A program made the translations under genes and the position numbers. The notes under the pieces were generated by a model. That model had not been told where the DNA came from. It ran no database searches and saw only the letters and a program-made list of their open reading frames with translations. 64,000 nt of DNA from Paenibacillaceae bacterium GAS479 (GTDB lineage: Bacteria; Bacillota; Bacilli; Paenibacillales; Paenibacillaceae), in NCBI GenBank assembly GCA_900105225.1, contig LT629764.1:4050501-4114500 (forward strand). Reading direction: 5' to 3'. Below are positions 38,126-48,504 of the stretch, piece by piece; within the stretch, counting starts at the first letter, position 1; each line of letters starts with the position of its first letter.

Positions 38126-39127
38126 ATGGAGGACGAACGCATCATATCCGCCAATTTGATGATGGAGGACCAGGCAGCGGAGTACAGCCTGCGTCCCCGT
38201 TATTTATCGGAATATATCGGGCAATCGCAGGTCAAGGACAACCTTAAAGTATTCATTGAAGCAGCCAAGCTTCGCAAGGAAGCTCTTGACCATGTGCTGC
38301 TATATGGGCCGCCGGGCCTTGGCAAGACAACATTGTCGAACATCATCGCCAATGAACTTGGCGTCAATCTGCGCACAACGTCGGGGCCGGCTATCGAGCG
38401 GCCAGGCGATCTTGCTGCTCTGCTGACCAATTTGCAAGAGGGCGATGTGCTGTTCATTGATGAGATTCACCGGCTTAATCGCTCTGTCGAAGAGGTGCTT
38501 TATCCTGCGATGGAGGATTTTTGCCTGGATATTATGATCGGCAAGGGACCGAGCGCCCGCTCGGTGCGGCTGGATTTGCCGCCATTCACGCTGATCGGGG
38601 CGACGACGCGTGCGGGACTGCTCAGCGCGCCGCTGCGCGACCGGTTTGGCGTTGTCAGTCGCTTGGAATATTACGGTACGGATGAACTGGCATTCATCAT
38701 TTCGCGCTCGTCTGAAATTTTGGACGTGCATATGGTTGGCGAGGCGGCTCATGAGATCGCGCTTCGGTCTAGAGGAACACCGCGTATCGCCAACCGACTG
38801 CTGAAAAGGGTAAGGGACTTTGCCCAAGTACGCGGCGACGGAATCATTACGAGCGAGCTTGCGGAGCTTGCTCTGTCGCTCATCGCAGTTGATCCTCTCG
38901 GGCTCGACCGGATCGATCACAAGATGCTGCAGACGATGATTACGAATTATCGTGGAGGACCAGTCGGTCTGGACACGATAGCGGCGACGATCGGTGAGGA
39001 AAGCCAGACGATTGAGGATGTGTATGAGCCGTATCTGATGCAGATCGGGTTCCTGCAACGGACGCCGCGTGGACGAGTCGCAACGCCGCTAGCATATCGG
39101 CATCTCGGGCTGCCGATATCGGAGTAG
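38126..39127 (+). CDS. ruvB: Holliday junction DNA helicase motor RuvB
   Basis: AAA+ ATPase driving branch migration. [19 protein letters not shown] at the start, Walker [11 protein letters not shown] (about 59-68), Walker [12 protein letters not shown] (about 109-119), sensor [18 protein letters not shown], and the winged-helix C-terminus ending in [13 protein letters not shown]. Length of 333 is standard. Starts 20 nt after ruvA with GAAGGAGGT. Confidence 0.98.
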   Translation: MEDERIISANLMMEDQAAEYSLRPRYLSEYIGQSQVKDNLKVFIEAAKLRKEALDHVLLYGPPGLGKTTLSNIIANELGVNLRTTSGPAIERPGDLAALLTNLQEGDVLFIDEIHRLNRSVEEVLYPAMEDFCLDIMIGKGPSARSVRLDLPPFTLIGATTRAGLLSAPLRDRFGVVSRLEYYGTDELAFIISRSSEILDVHMVGEAAHEIALRSRGTPRIANRLLKRVRDFAQVRGDGIITSELAELALSLIAVDPLGLDRIDHKMLQTMITNYRGGPVGLDTIAATIGEESQTIEDVYEPYLMQIGFLQRTPRGRVATPLAYRHLGLPISE

Positions 39128-39132
39128 CCGTC

Positions 39133-39687
39133 ATGGGAGACAGGCGCAAGTCGGAATCCGGCGCTCGATTCAGCCGAGATGGAGAAGCCGTGACGGAGCA
39201 TGGAGTGGTTAAGGCGGAGCTCCAGCCGGAGCTGACCGTCCTCTACGACGGCCAATGCCGTCTCTGTCTGGCTGCGGTGGACAGCTTGCAGCGGCTCAAT
39301 CCGAGAGAACAATTGCGTTACACCGCTGTACAGGAGATGACAGCCCAAGAGCTGAACTCGCTGTTTCGCGGCGCGCCGCCGGATGCGCTCAAGTTAATGG
39401 AACTTATTCATGTTGTGGATCGTCAAGGCCGTGTTCATGTCGGTAGCGATGCCATTATTAGGGCGATGCGCAGCGTGCGGGGCTTCGGGCTTGCCGCGCT
39501 GCTTTACCGGCTGCCGGGCATGGGCCGTCTGGCCGACGCGCTGTACCGTTATGTAGCGGCGCGGCGTTATGATTGGTTCGGTTCCGCCGGTCAAGGATGC
39601 CAACCGGATCATTGTGAGGCTGGAGCTCACGCCAAGCCGAATGACAGTTTCGGCAGCGGAGCTCCACCGGATGGCGGCAAGGGTTGA
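39133..39687 (+). CDS. DCC-family thiol-disulfide oxidoreductase-like protein (DUF393)
   Basis: The family signature is LYDGQCRLCLAAVDSLQRLN near residue 37, a DxxCxxC redox motif, with the later VGSDAIIRAMRSV...YRVVAARRY-type region. Possibly a thioredoxin-fold reductase; no substrate is known. The N-terminal 30 residues are non-conserved, and GTG 39190 could be the true start. A Gly/Pro/Cys/His-rich tail (about 155-184) is unusual. It follows ruvB by 5 nt and is likely in the same unit. Confidence 0.75.
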   Translation: MGDRRKSESGARFSRDGEAVTEHGVVKAELQPELTVLYDGQCRLCLAAVDSLQRLNPREQLRYTAVQEMTAQELNSLFRGAPPDALKLMELIHVVDRQGRVHVGSDAIIRAMRSVRGFGLAALLYRLPGMGRLADALYRYVAARRYDWFGSAGQGCQPDHCEAGAHAKPNDSFGSGAPPDGGKG

Positions 39688-39785
39688 ACGGCCGATCTGT
39701 GCAAGCCGGAACAGATCGAACCGGAAGAGGTTTTGCAGGATGCAGCATTGACGCGACGCCACCTTTGTCCAAGCGGAAGGAGACG

Positions 39786-41897
39786 ATGATGACTAGAACG
39801 AGAGGTTTCAAGGCTGCGATGGCGGCAGGACTTGGCACGGCTATGTTGGCGGGCTGCCTGTATTTGCCGCCGAGCGCGGCGGCAGACGGCAGTACACAGG
39901 ACCAGCAAATCCGGGTGGGCATTTTCATCACGGTCCCGAACAAGTACACCCTATCGACGCCAGCGGCAACACTGAGCTCAACTGGTGGATTGCGCGTCGG
40001 TATCAAGCAGAACGGCGCAACAGGCCTGCTTGATTCTGTACCCGCAAGCGCTGAGATTAGAGCGATGTCAGAAGGTTATTCGGTGCTGCTAGGTGAAAGC
40101 TCCGACTTCGCATCTGCACTGGCCGTGTTCAAGGCGGTCAAGGCAGCTGGCGGCAATCCAGTGCTAGAGCCTATGAGCCGTAGCTCCGGCAAGGTTTATC
40201 AAGTGGCTGAAGGAGCTTATGCTACGGCTTCCGCGGCAACCTCTGCATTGACCAAGTGGTCCCAGAACACAACGGTCAAGGCGTTCGGGGGAACGGCACT
40301 TCAATTGCGCGGACCGCTTCATCTGGAAACAGGTGCATACGCGTCCGAAGCGGAGGCGCTGGCAACTGCCACTGCATTTGGTGCAGCGGGAGTGGATACG
40401 TTTCTCGCGCTTCGTCCGGGAGGCAGCGGAGCTTCCTACTCCGTTATGGTAGGGGCCGCTGCAGACAATGCTGCTTTGGATGCAATCCGACTTAAGCTGG
40501 CCGGAGTGGCCGAGGCGGCTGCACTGAAGCCAGCCGTTGCTGGAGGGTATCTTTTAAAGCGTCAAGAGCTGTCCGTCAACCAGAAAGAAGGCTCGCCTAC
40601 GGTACTCTACCAGGCTCCTGCAAGCTCATTCGCTGTCGTTCAGCCTGTAGGGGGCGAACCCGTGAAACTTGCGGAGAGGTATGGACGTACATATAGAGGT
40701 TATTTTGAAATCGGCAGTTATAACGGCGCTCTGTCCGTCATTAATGAAGTTAGTTTTGAGGAATATCTCTATTCGGTCGTCGGTGGGGAAATGCCAGGTT
40801 CCTGGCATGCGGAGGCGCTTAAGGCGCAAGCGGTGGCGGCCCGTTCGTACGCTCTCTCGCAGGGAACTTCTTTTGGCATCGCACAGGTGGTTGATACAAC
40901 GCTGAGTCAAGTCTATAATGGGACAAGTTCGGAAAAAGCGACGACTATTCAAGCCGTGAACGCAACAGCGGGAATGGTCATGCTGTCAGGCGGCAAGCCG
41001 GTAGAGGCGGTATTCTCCTCCAGCTCAGGCGGACAGACGGCCGATCCATCCGAGGTATGGGGTAACGCCGTGCCTTATTTGACCAGCGTCAGCAGTCCGG
41101 ATGAATCCTCGGAAAAAGGTTTGCTGGAGTGGCATCGCGTGCTGACGCCGTCCGGCAAAACCGGCTTCGTTCGATCGGATACGGTTACACTAAGCGGTGA
41201 GAACAATGCGGCTGGAGCCGCTTTCGCAGTCATAAAGTCTAATGATACGAATGTTCGCCCCTTGCCATTGGTCCAATCTGGCGTGAATGCGGTAGAGAAG
41301 CTAGACACAGGAACAAAGGTGACGGTTCTCGATACGGTTATGCAGTCCAACGAGATGAACTGGATGCGCGGACCGTTTACCTCCCAACAGCTGCTAGATG
41401 GGATGAAGGGCAAGACAACGAGTGCCGTTTCGGGCCCTGTGACTAGCCTGGAGGTTGGACAGCGTGGTCCTTCCGGACGCGTCAAGCAGGTGTTGGTCAA
41501 TGGCAAAGCACTTCCGGTCAAAACACCGGATAGCCTGCGCGGAGCGCTCGGCGGCTTGCCGAGTACGCGATTCTGGATTGAGCCAGCTGGGCAGATATCA
41601 TTGCTCGGAGCGTCCGGAAGCGTCGGCTCCAAAGAGGCCGGTGCGGCCATTCAAGTGCTGGGAGCGGGCGGAGCACGATCCTCCTCTGGCGGAGCATCGC
41701 TTAACGTCATGAGCGCCGGCGGCGTCATCCGGCCAGTTGCCCCTTCCGCTTCTTGGATGATTCGCGGTATGGGCAATGGCCATGGTCTTGGCCTGTCGCA
41801 GTACGGCGCCAAAGCCCTCGCGGAGCAAGGGTATGATTACCAAAAGATTCTGAAATACTATTACAAAGAGATAGAACTCGTTAAGGACGGATACTGA
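39786..41897 (+). CDS. SpoIID/LytB-domain protein, large, with SPOR-like N-terminal part
   Basis: SpoIID/LytB proteins are lytic transglycosylases or amidase enhancers that work on denuded or cortex glycan. A signal sequence ends in LAGC near residue 20, a possible lipobox. Residues about 80-270 contain SPOR-like repeats ([40 protein letters not shown]). The SpoIID domain begins near 320 ([39 protein letters not shown]), is interrupted by about 230 residues including an SH3-like segment, and closes with [28 protein letters not shown] precedes two ATGs (39786, 39789). The canonical SpoIID is shorter and elsewhere in most genomes. Confidence 0.85.
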   Translation: MMTRTRGFKAAMAAGLGTAMLAGCLYLPPSAAADGSTQDQQIRVGIFITVPNKYTLSTPAATLSSTGGLRVGIKQNGATGLLDSVPASAEIRAMSEGYSVLLGESSDFASALAVFKAVKAAGGNPVLEPMSRSSGKVYQVAEGAYATASAATSALTKWSQNTTVKAFGGTALQLRGPLHLETGAYASEAEALATATAFGAAGVDTFLALRPGGSGASYSVMVGAAADNAALDAIRLKLAGVAEAAALKPAVAGGYLLKRQELSVNQKEGSPTVLYQAPASSFAVVQPVGGEPVKLAERYGRTYRGYFEIGSYNGALSVINEVSFEEYLYSVVGGEMPGSWHAEALKAQAVAARSYALSQGTSFGIAQVVDTTLSQVYNGTSSEKATTIQAVNATAGMVMLSGGKPVEAVFSSSSGGQTADPSEVWGNAVPYLTSVSSPDESSEKGLLEWHRVLTPSGKTGFVRSDTVTLSGENNAAGAAFAVIKSNDTNVRPLPLVQSGVNAVEKLDTGTKVTVLDTVMQSNEMNWMRGPFTSQQLLDGMKGKTTSAVSGPVTSLEVGQRGPSGRVKQVLVNGKALPVKTPDSLRGALGGLPSTRFWIEPAGQISLLGASGSVGSKEAGAAIQVLGAGGARSSSGGASLNVMSAGGVIRPVAPSASWMIRGMGNGHGLGLSQYGAKALAEQGYDYQKILKYYYKEIELVKDGY

Positions 41898-41901
41898 TTT
41901 C

Positions 41902-42945
41902 ATGAATGTAGAACAGTACGATTTCAATTTACCGGAAAAGCTTATTGCCCAAACTCCACTTGCTGATCGCACGGCTTCACGGCTGCTCACTCTGGACAAG
42001 GGTACAGGTGAGATTCGCGATCATGCTTTCCGCGATCTCAAGCAGTATTTGCAAGCAGGGGATACGCTAGTAGTTAATGATACACGTGTCATCCCGGCCC
42101 GACTGCTCGGACTTAAGGAAGATACCGGCGCTAAGGCCGAGCTGCTGCTATTGAAGCAGTTGCATGGCGACACTTGGGAGACGCTAGCCAAGCCAGCCAA
42201 AAAGCTGAAAGTCGGCGCAGTCATCGTTTTTGGCAGCGGTGAGGACGGCGAGCCGTTGCTGCGCGCAGTCGTTGAGAGCGAGGGAGAGATGGGCGGACGC
42301 ACGATCCGCTTCCAATATGATGGCATTTTCCAGGAGCTGCTGGATCGTCTTGGCGAAATGCCGCTACCCCCTTATATTAAGGAGCGCCTGGATGACCGCG
42401 AGCGATACCAGACGGTTTACTCTCGTCAGTCCGGCTCGGCTGCTGCTCCGACTGCGGGACTGCATTTTACCGAAGAGTTCCTGCAGGAGCTGCAGGAGAT
42501 GGGCGTCGAAGTAGCGCCGCTTACGCTGCATGTCGGCCTCGGCACGTTCCGCCCGATTTCGGCGGATACAATCGAGGAGCATGTGATGCATTCCGAATAT
42601 TACGAGTTGAGCGAGGCGACAGCGGCAAAGTTGCAGCAGACTCGTGAGCGCGGCGGCCGCATCGTAGCGGTTGGCACAACCTCGGCTCGTACGCTCGAAA
42701 CTGTGGCCAATCGTTTCCCGGAAGGGCTGCAGGCTTGCAGCGGCTGGACCGATATTTTTATCTATCCGGGATACCAGTTCCGAGCCGTGGATGCGTTGCT
42801 GACCAATTTTCATCTACCTAAGTCAACCCTCGTCATGCTGGTCAGTGCGCTGGCCGGCCGCGATGCTGTATTAAACGCCTATGAGCATGCAGTCCGGGAG
42901 GAATACCGGTTCTTCAGCTTTGGCGATGCAATGTTTATCTATTAG
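41902..42945 (+). CDS. queA: S-adenosylmethionine:tRNA ribosyltransferase-isomerase
   Basis: Builds epoxyqueuosine on tRNA from the Tgt product. [15 protein letters not shown] at the start, [32 protein letters not shown] and [23 protein letters not shown] are family signatures. Length of 347 is normal. Starts 5 nt after the SpoIID-like gene; tgt follows after 30 nt. Confidence 0.97.
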   Translation: MNVEQYDFNLPEKLIAQTPLADRTASRLLTLDKGTGEIRDHAFRDLKQYLQAGDTLVVNDTRVIPARLLGLKEDTGAKAELLLLKQLHGDTWETLAKPAKKLKVGAVIVFGSGEDGEPLLRAVVESEGEMGGRTIRFQYDGIFQELLDRLGEMPLPPYIKERLDDRERYQTVYSRQSGSAAAPTAGLHFTEEFLQELQEMGVEVAPLTLHVGLGTFRPISADTIEEHVMHSEYYELSEATAAKLQQTRERGGRIVAVGTTSARTLETVANRFPEGLQACSGWTDIFIYPGYQFRAVDALLTNFHLPKSTLVMLVSALAGRDAVLNAYEHAVREEYRFFSFGDAMFIY

Positions 42946-42972
42946 AATTATTTTCGAGGAATGGAAGAGTGA

Positions 42973-44109
<1,137 letters not shown>

Positions 44110-44140
44110 TTCGTAGAGCTATACGAAAGGGGTTATGGTT

Positions 44141-44509
44141 ATGTTTTTAGCAACTGGCGGTGGAACTGGTGGAAGTCCTTGGGGGATGATTCTTCCATTC
44201 GTGCTTATGTTCGTGGTGTTCTATTTCCTGCTGATTCGTCCCCAGCAGAAAAAACAGAAAGCCCGCAACGCCTTGCTGGGCTCCCTCAAAAAGGGTGACA
44301 GAATCTCCACAATTGGTGGCATGCATGGCACGATTACAGAGCTGACCGACGATACGGTTGTTCTGCGTGTCAACGATACGACCCGCATCACGTTTGAGCG
44401 CAGCGCCATCAACACGATCCTTCATAGCGCTCCAGCTCCAAGCGAGGTTAAAGCTGCTTCTGTGAAAGAAGAAAAAAGCGACAAAGTTGAGCCAGAAGGC
44501 ACGCTTTAA
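44141..44509 (+). CDS. yajC: preprotein translocase subunit YajC
   Basis: Accessory protein of the SecDF complex. One membrane segment (about 12-31, WGMILPFVLMFVVFYFLLIRPQQKKQK) is followed by the YajC domain (LLGSLKKGDRISTIGGMHGTITEL). ATG 44141 lies 8 nt after AAGGGG; ATG 44135 is too close. The charged C-terminal tail is variable. Double terminator follows, ending queA-tgt-yajC. Confidence 0.93.
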   Translation: MFLATGGGTGGSPWGMILPFVLMFVVFYFLLIRPQQKKQKARNALLGSLKKGDRISTIGGMHGTITELTDDTVVLRVNDTTRITFERSAINTILHSAPAPSEVKAASVKEEKSDKVEPEGTL

Positions 44510-44524
44510 TCGCTGTTTAGGAAT

Positions 44525-44575
44525 AAGGAATCTCTCCTGAAGGGTACGCCCTTTAGGAGGGATTCCTTTCATTTT
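44525..44575 (+). terminator. intrinsic terminator after yajC
   Basis: AAGGAATCTCTCCTGAAGGG pairs with CCCTTTAGGAGGGATTCCTT around TACG, followed by TCATTTT. Confidence 0.85.
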
Positions 44576-44577
44576 AA

Positions 44578-44620
44578 GAAGCCTGTGGTCCCTATATTGG
44601 GTGCAGGCTTCTTTTTTATT
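44578..44620. terminator. second hairpin terminator between yajC and the WYL regulator
   Basis: GAAGCCTG pairs with CAGGCTTC, followed by TTTTTTATT. The two genes converge here, so it may serve either side. Confidence 0.75.
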
Positions 44621-44653
44621 GCCATTGCTTCCGCTGCGTGGGCAGGACGATTC

Positions 44654-46060
44654 TTAAGGCGCGTGTTGCAAGGCAGCTTCAAGCGCCAGTTCACGGACGC
44701 GCTGCCGCAGCTCTTGCGGCTCCAGCGCGATCGCGCCGGGAGCCAGTGAAAGAATCAATCCGGCGGCATAGTCTGCCGTATCGAATTCCACCTCTGCCTG
44801 CAGCCAGCTGGCATCCGGGCAGCGGCCCAGGCCCGTTCCTGCTACGCGAGGCTGTTTACTGCTTACCACAGTAGCAGTAGAGTGCTCGCTAGGGTGCCTC
44901 CTGTCTGCAGCAGTTACGGACTGCTCGTCAGGCTGTCTGCTGCCTACTGCAGCAGCAGTAGAGTGCTCGCCAGGCTGCCTCCTGTCTGCAGCAGTTACGG
45001 ACTGCTCGTCAGGCTGTCTGCTGCCTACTGCAGCAGCAGTAGAGTGCTCGCCAGGCTGCCTCCTGTCTGCAGCACTTACAGACTGCTCGTCGGCTTGATA
45101 GTTACCCGCTGCAGTAGCGGATTCTCCGGCATCCCGGGCGAAGTCCGCCGCCCAAGGCCGAATCGTCGCTTCCGCGATGCGTACATACCGCATCCGCCGA
45201 AGCCGTTCCAGCGCATCCGGCGCGAGCAGCAGCCGAGACTGGAACGGCTGTGGGAGCGTCATGCGGAAGCGCTCCAGCGAATCAGCCCACCAAGCGGCCA
45301 GCTCAAAGTCATCTGGCCGCTTGAAGCAGCGGTCATCTAGCTCTGCTTCGAGAATACGAGAGATGCGGAACGTTTTGCGCTGAACGGCAGTTGCGCGGAC
45401 CCGTTCTTGGTGATAAACATTTTCCTCAGCAGATTCATCCTGCTCGATATGATTCTTTACCGCATCTGTTCGCTCGTCCGCAATGAGGTACCAGGAGCTG
45501 CCCTTGAGTACGAGTGCTAGCGGCTCTGTAAGACGCCATTCCGCTGTTTTTCCGGTCTCTGACCCGCTCGCGATATCCCGGCTGCCATAGCGGAAGCGAA
45601 GCATGCGGTCTTGCAGCACTGCCTCCATGAGCAAGCTCAAATAGGGATGTTCCTGCTGCGCAGAGTGCCAGTCCGCGCCGTCCATTAGCAGTCTGGACTG
45701 AAGGCCTTCAGCATGCGGGAGGGCAGCATGTGGATGCGCCGCTCGCAGCTTGAGCAATGCACTGTCCAAAGTGGAGGACCAGCCGAGGTCATGGGCGGCC
45801 CGGCTCTGTGAAGCCAAGAACAGTGCTTTCCACTCGTCAACATTTAGCCCAGTCAGACGGGTTCGATAACCGTCCATCAATCGCCAGCCGCCGCTATTGC
45901 CGCGCTCAGAGAGGACGGGTACGCCAGCGGCACTGAGTGCATCCATATCTCGATGGATAGTCCGCTCGGATACCTCTAATCGGCGGGCTAGCTCCTTTGA
46001 GTTAAGCTTGCCTTCAGCTTGCAACAGAAGCAGCAGCTCCAGTAGCCGTTCTCCCTTCAT
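44654..46060 (-). CDS. HTH/WYL-domain transcriptional regulator (YafY type) with internal repeats
   Basis: The N-terminal 60 residues form a DeoR-like winged helix (RLLELLLLLQAEGKLNSKELARRLEVSERTIHRDMDALSAAG). A WYL domain follows (LALVLKGSSWYLIADERTDAV, near 180) and a C-terminal WCX region ends the protein. WYL domains are thought to sense nucleic acids or small ligands. Between the WYL core and the C-terminus, about 81 residues consist of three tandem 27-residue repeats (ADRRQPGEHSTAAAVGSRQP type), expanding it to 468 residues against a usual 300-330. AGGAGGAGCGATC precedes the ATG. A perfect palindrome 53 bp upstream is a likely autoregulatory operator. Confidence 0.87.
   Translation of the reverse strand: MKGERLLELLLLLQAEGKLNSKELARRLEVSERTIHRDMDALSAAGVPVLSERGNSGGWRLMDGYRTRLTGLNVDEWKALFLASQSRAAHDLGWSSTLDSALLKLRAAHPHAALPHAEGLQSRLLMDGADWHSAQQEHPYLSLLMEAVLQDRMLRFRYGSRDIASGSETGKTAEWRLTEPLALVLKGSSWYLIADERTDAVKNHIEQDESAEENVYHQERVRATAVQRKTFRISRILEAELDDRCFKRPDDFELAAWWADSLERFRMTLPQPFQSRLLLAPDALERLRRMRYVRIAEATIRPWAADFARDAGESATAAGNYQADEQSVSAADRRQPGEHSTAAAVGSRQPDEQSVTAADRRQPGEHSTAAAVGSRQPDEQSVTAADRRHPSEHSTATVVSSKQPRVAGTGLGRCPDASWLQAEVEFDTADYAAGLILSLAPGAIALEPQELRQRVRELALEAALQHAP
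44877..45119. repeat. three 81-bp tandem repeats within the WYL regulator gene
   Basis: GTAGAGTGCTCGC recurs at 44877, 44958 and 45039, exactly 81 bp apart. The first two units are almost identical; the third diverges toward its end. 81 bp is 27 codons, so the frame is kept. Confidence 0.92.
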
Positions 46061-46112
46061 GATCGCTCCTCCTTAACAGCCCATACTGCTCGTTTATTTT
46101 TTCCAGTATAAC

Positions 46113-46145
46113 TTGTTTATATGACAGTCACTGTCATATAAACAA
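46113..46145. promoter_or_regulatory. perfect 33-bp palindrome, probable operator
   Basis: TTGTTTATATGACAGT, one C, then its exact reverse complement. It lies 53-85 bp upstream of the WYL regulator start and just before the 51-bp array. TGACAGTCACTGTCA at its centre is a plausible dimeric repressor site; a transcript hairpin is the alternative, but there is no T run. Confidence 0.7.
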
Positions 46146-46204
46146 AGTGCCGTCGAATGAAATCGGTATTCGAAACGATTCAAACCTATTTCGCCCTGAA
46201 CTCT

Positions 46205-46219
46205 CCAGAATTAGGGGGC
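46205..46219 (+). repeat. 15-bp direct repeat, left copy
   Basis: CCAGAATTAGGGGGC here is repeated exactly at 47338-47352. The pair brackets the 51-bp array and the transposase remnant. Confidence 0.8.
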
Positions 46220-46236
46220 GAGCACGCATTCGACCG

Positions 46237-46848
46237 AAGCAAGTAACTTTGACTACTTGCTTAGCTCGGCGGTGCCGCATTCGGCCAAAGCAAGTAACTT
46301 TGACTACTTGCTTAGCTCGGCGGTGCCGCATTTGGCCGAAGCAAGTAACTTTGACTACTTGCTTAGCTCGGCGGTGCCGCATTCGGCCAAAGCAAGTAAC
46401 TTTGACTACTTGCTTAGCTCGGCGGTGCCGCATTCGGCCAAAGCAAGTAACTTTGACTACTTGCTTAGCTCGGCGGTGCCGCATTCGACCGAAGCAAGTA
46501 ACTTTGACTACTTGCTTAGCTCGGCGGTGCCGCATTCGGCCAAAGCAAGTAACTTTGACTACTTGCTTAGCTCGGCGGTGCCGCATTCGGCCAAAGCAAG
46601 TAACTTTGACTACTTGCTTAGCTCGGCGGTGCCGCATTCGACCGAAGCAAGTAACTTTGACTACTTGCTTAGCTCGGCGGTGCCGCATTCGGCCGAAGCA
46701 AGTAACTTTGACTACTTGCTTTACTCGGCTAGCCCGCTTTTGGCCGAAGCAAGTAACTTTGACTACTTGCTATACTCGGCTGGCCCGCTTTTGGCCCAAG
46801 CAAGTAACATCGACTACTTGCTTTACCTTTTGCCCCCAGCGCCGAAGA
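46237..46848. repeat. tandem array of twelve 51-bp units, each with an inverted repeat
   Basis: AAGCAAGTAAC recurs every 51 bp from 46237 to 46798. Each unit has AAGCAAGTA, an 8-nt centre, then TACTTGCTT (perfect 9-bp arms), followed in most units by AGCTCGGCGGTGCCGCATT. Units differ mainly in the four bases before AAGC (GACCG, GGCCA or GGCCG types). The order of these variants repeats as a triplet in units 4-6 and 7-9, showing a 153-bp duplication. Units 11 and 12 are degenerate. Because 51 is a multiple of three and no stop occurs, several long reading frames cross it; none has family features. Confidence 0.93.
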
Positions 46849-47347
46849 AGGTTCATTACCCGAAACGTCTGGCACGTTACCACGGCTTTACGGTCTCGAA
46901 TCAGTTGTGGCTGGACATTAAATTTAGATGCGTAGACGATTGGTTATGGTCAGTTTATCGCGGACATGCATTAATGTATTTGACCGCAGCGTCTTGGGCT
47001 ATTACACCGGCTATAGTTGCGATGCCAAACACGTATGTGATATGGTGCGTACAGCATTAAATCGACGTCTCACGCTTGGACAAACACCCGTTATTCGAAC
47101 GGAAAATGGCCCTCAGTTTATGAGGAAGGCGTTTGGAAAGCTGGCGGAGGAGCTTACCTTTGTGAATGAACGAATCTCTCCGAAAACGCCGAACATGAAT
47201 GTCTACATTGAAACGTTCCATGCTACGTTGGAGCGCTGGTTATTGAGTAAGAGCGTTTTGCTACATTTGAAGAGATGTTGTTTCGGGCCGTGGAACTCGT
47301 TCATGGATTTCTACTACTACCGCAAGATGCACAAGAGCCAGAATTAG
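46835..47347 (+). pseudogene. decayed IS3-type transposase (orfB) fragment
   Basis: Pieces of a retroviral-integrase-type transposase are readable in shifting frames. SNQLWLDIKF (46890-46925) holds the first Asp of the DDE set. FDRSVLGYYTGYSCDAKHV and PVIRTENGPQF follow in another frame; the second catalytic Asp is replaced by Glu in TENGPQF. PNMNVYIETFHATLERW contains the final Glu. The N-terminal half and the IS ends are missing. Its 5' side runs straight out of the 51-bp array. Confidence 0.75.
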
Positions 47348-47352
47348 GGGGC
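47338..47352 (+). repeat. 15-bp direct repeat, right copy
   Basis: Exact second copy of CCAGAATTAGGGGGC (see 46205-46219), at the end of the transposase remnant. Confidence 0.8.
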
Positions 47353-47364
47353 CAGCCCGAGAAA

Positions 47365-47560
47365 TGATGATATTCCCGCGAAATGCCCTCAGTAGCGTCT
47401 CTCAGATCTGTTACGCCTCGAAAACCATTTATTCAAAAAGTCTCAGATTCGAAAACGATGCAGCGTCATCAGCCTATAGCTAGTTACTGGCGGCCTAAAT
47501 AACTAAGGGGTCGTCCCTAAATCATCTAAAGATGACTTAGGGACGACCCCTTTGCAAAAC
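47365..47560 (-). repeat. dispersed intergenic repeat, copy D (reverse orientation)
   Basis: In reverse complement it reads a hairpin block, then TTAGTTATTTAGGCCGCCAG, GCTGCATCGTTTTCGAATC, GAGGCGTAACAGATCTGAG and TCATCATTT, in the same order as copies B plus C at 31.9-33.7 kb. The hairpin at 47503-47555 (AAGGGGTCGTCCCTAA with TTAGGGACGACCCCTT) could also terminate the PAP2 gene. Confidence 0.7.
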
Positions 47561-47565
47561 CTAAA

Positions 47566-48387
47566 TCAAGTTCGTACAGAAGGAACTCTTTCCCGTACTG
47601 TTTTAAGATCAGCAAGTCGATACGCCAATGCCACCGCGAAGGTCGCGAGGACGAGACCGCCAAGCATATCTGTCAGCCAGTGGATGCCCATATAGAAAAT
47701 GCTGAAAATTATAATAACAGCGTTAATGCCGACAAACCAAGCCCAACGCTTGTTACCGGAGCGAGCGGCGAGCAACGCCATTGTCACCGAGATGGATGTG
47801 TGCAGGCTAGGCAAGCAGTTATCCAAACCTGATAATCCTCTGTACATCGATTCAAAGGCAGGGAACGCATCCAGCATGTAGAACTTCACGTTCGGATCAT
47901 GAGCCCATACCTCATTGACTGGAAGAAACAGATAAAACGGGATCGCGACCAAGTAATTAATCATAACCGCATAACATACTGCCGTGAATTGTCGTCCGCT
48001 GCGATCCTGGTACATGTATATGGCAAGCGAGGCAACAAGCACGGATTGGAACACGACAATATAAAAGAAGGCCAGAAAAGGCGTCAGCCAGGGCGCGTAA
48101 AACAACTGTTGAAAGCCCTCGACGAATCCGCCTTCGAAGCGCTGTACGACATGTGTAAAATCCGGAGGCGGGTTCATCATTTTCTCCAGCTTGAGTTCAA
48201 ACTTGTTCAGGAACAAAATTCCGAGCAAGGAAGCGAACAACAGCAGAAAGCGCCGATTAGTTGTTAAATTGCGTATGAACAACCAAACAACTTTCAAGGG
48301 ATTGCCACCGATGCCAAAGCCAATAAGCAGGATGGATGTTAACACCGTATACAGAGTAATTTGATTCATGGAATAGAAGATAGCCAT
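47566..48387 (-). CDS. PAP2-superfamily membrane phosphatase/transferase
   Basis: Six or so membrane segments and the PAP2 active-site motifs: CLPSLHTSISV (motif 2 His) near 195 and YMGIHWLTDMLGG (motif 3, His...Asp) near 235. Such enzymes dephosphorylate or transfer lipid phosphates on the outer face of the membrane; the closest layout is the inositolphosphotransferase-like branch. Lipid substrate unknown. AGGGGGAAGT precedes the ATG. It is not part of the conserved yajC-comN order and borders the accessory patch. Confidence 0.85.
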   Translation of the reverse strand: MAIFYSMNQITLYTVLTSILLIGFGIGGNPLKVVWLFIRNLTTNRRFLLLFASLLGILFLNKFELKLEKMMNPPPDFTHVVQRFEGGFVEGFQQLFYAPWLTPFLAFFYIVVFQSVLVASLAIYMYQDRSGRQFTAVCYAVMINYLVAIPFYLFLPVNEVWAHDPNVKFYMLDAFPAFESMYRGLSGLDNCLPSLHTSISVTMALLAARSGNKRWAWFVGINAVIIIFSIFYMGIHWLTDMLGGLVLATFAVALAYRLADLKTVRERVPSVRT

Positions 48388-48504
48388 TATACTTCCCCCT
48401 AAAGGTCAACCTGATGCGTCATCCGAAAGTCGGGAGCTAACGAATGAACGGAACAAGTATAGCATAACAGCTTGATATTTACACCAATCGCATTTAATGC
48501 CAGA

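Noticed and set aside
46237-46848. CRISPR array
   Set aside because: Units are adjacent with no unique spacers, the whole 51 bp is repeated, and no cas genes are near.
46134-47060. Several overlapping long reading frames on both strands (such as RMRHRRAKQVVKVTCFG repeats) as a repeat protein gene
   Set aside because: They arise because the 51-bp unit is a multiple of three without stops. No frame has a good ribosome binding site and the frames run into transposase debris.
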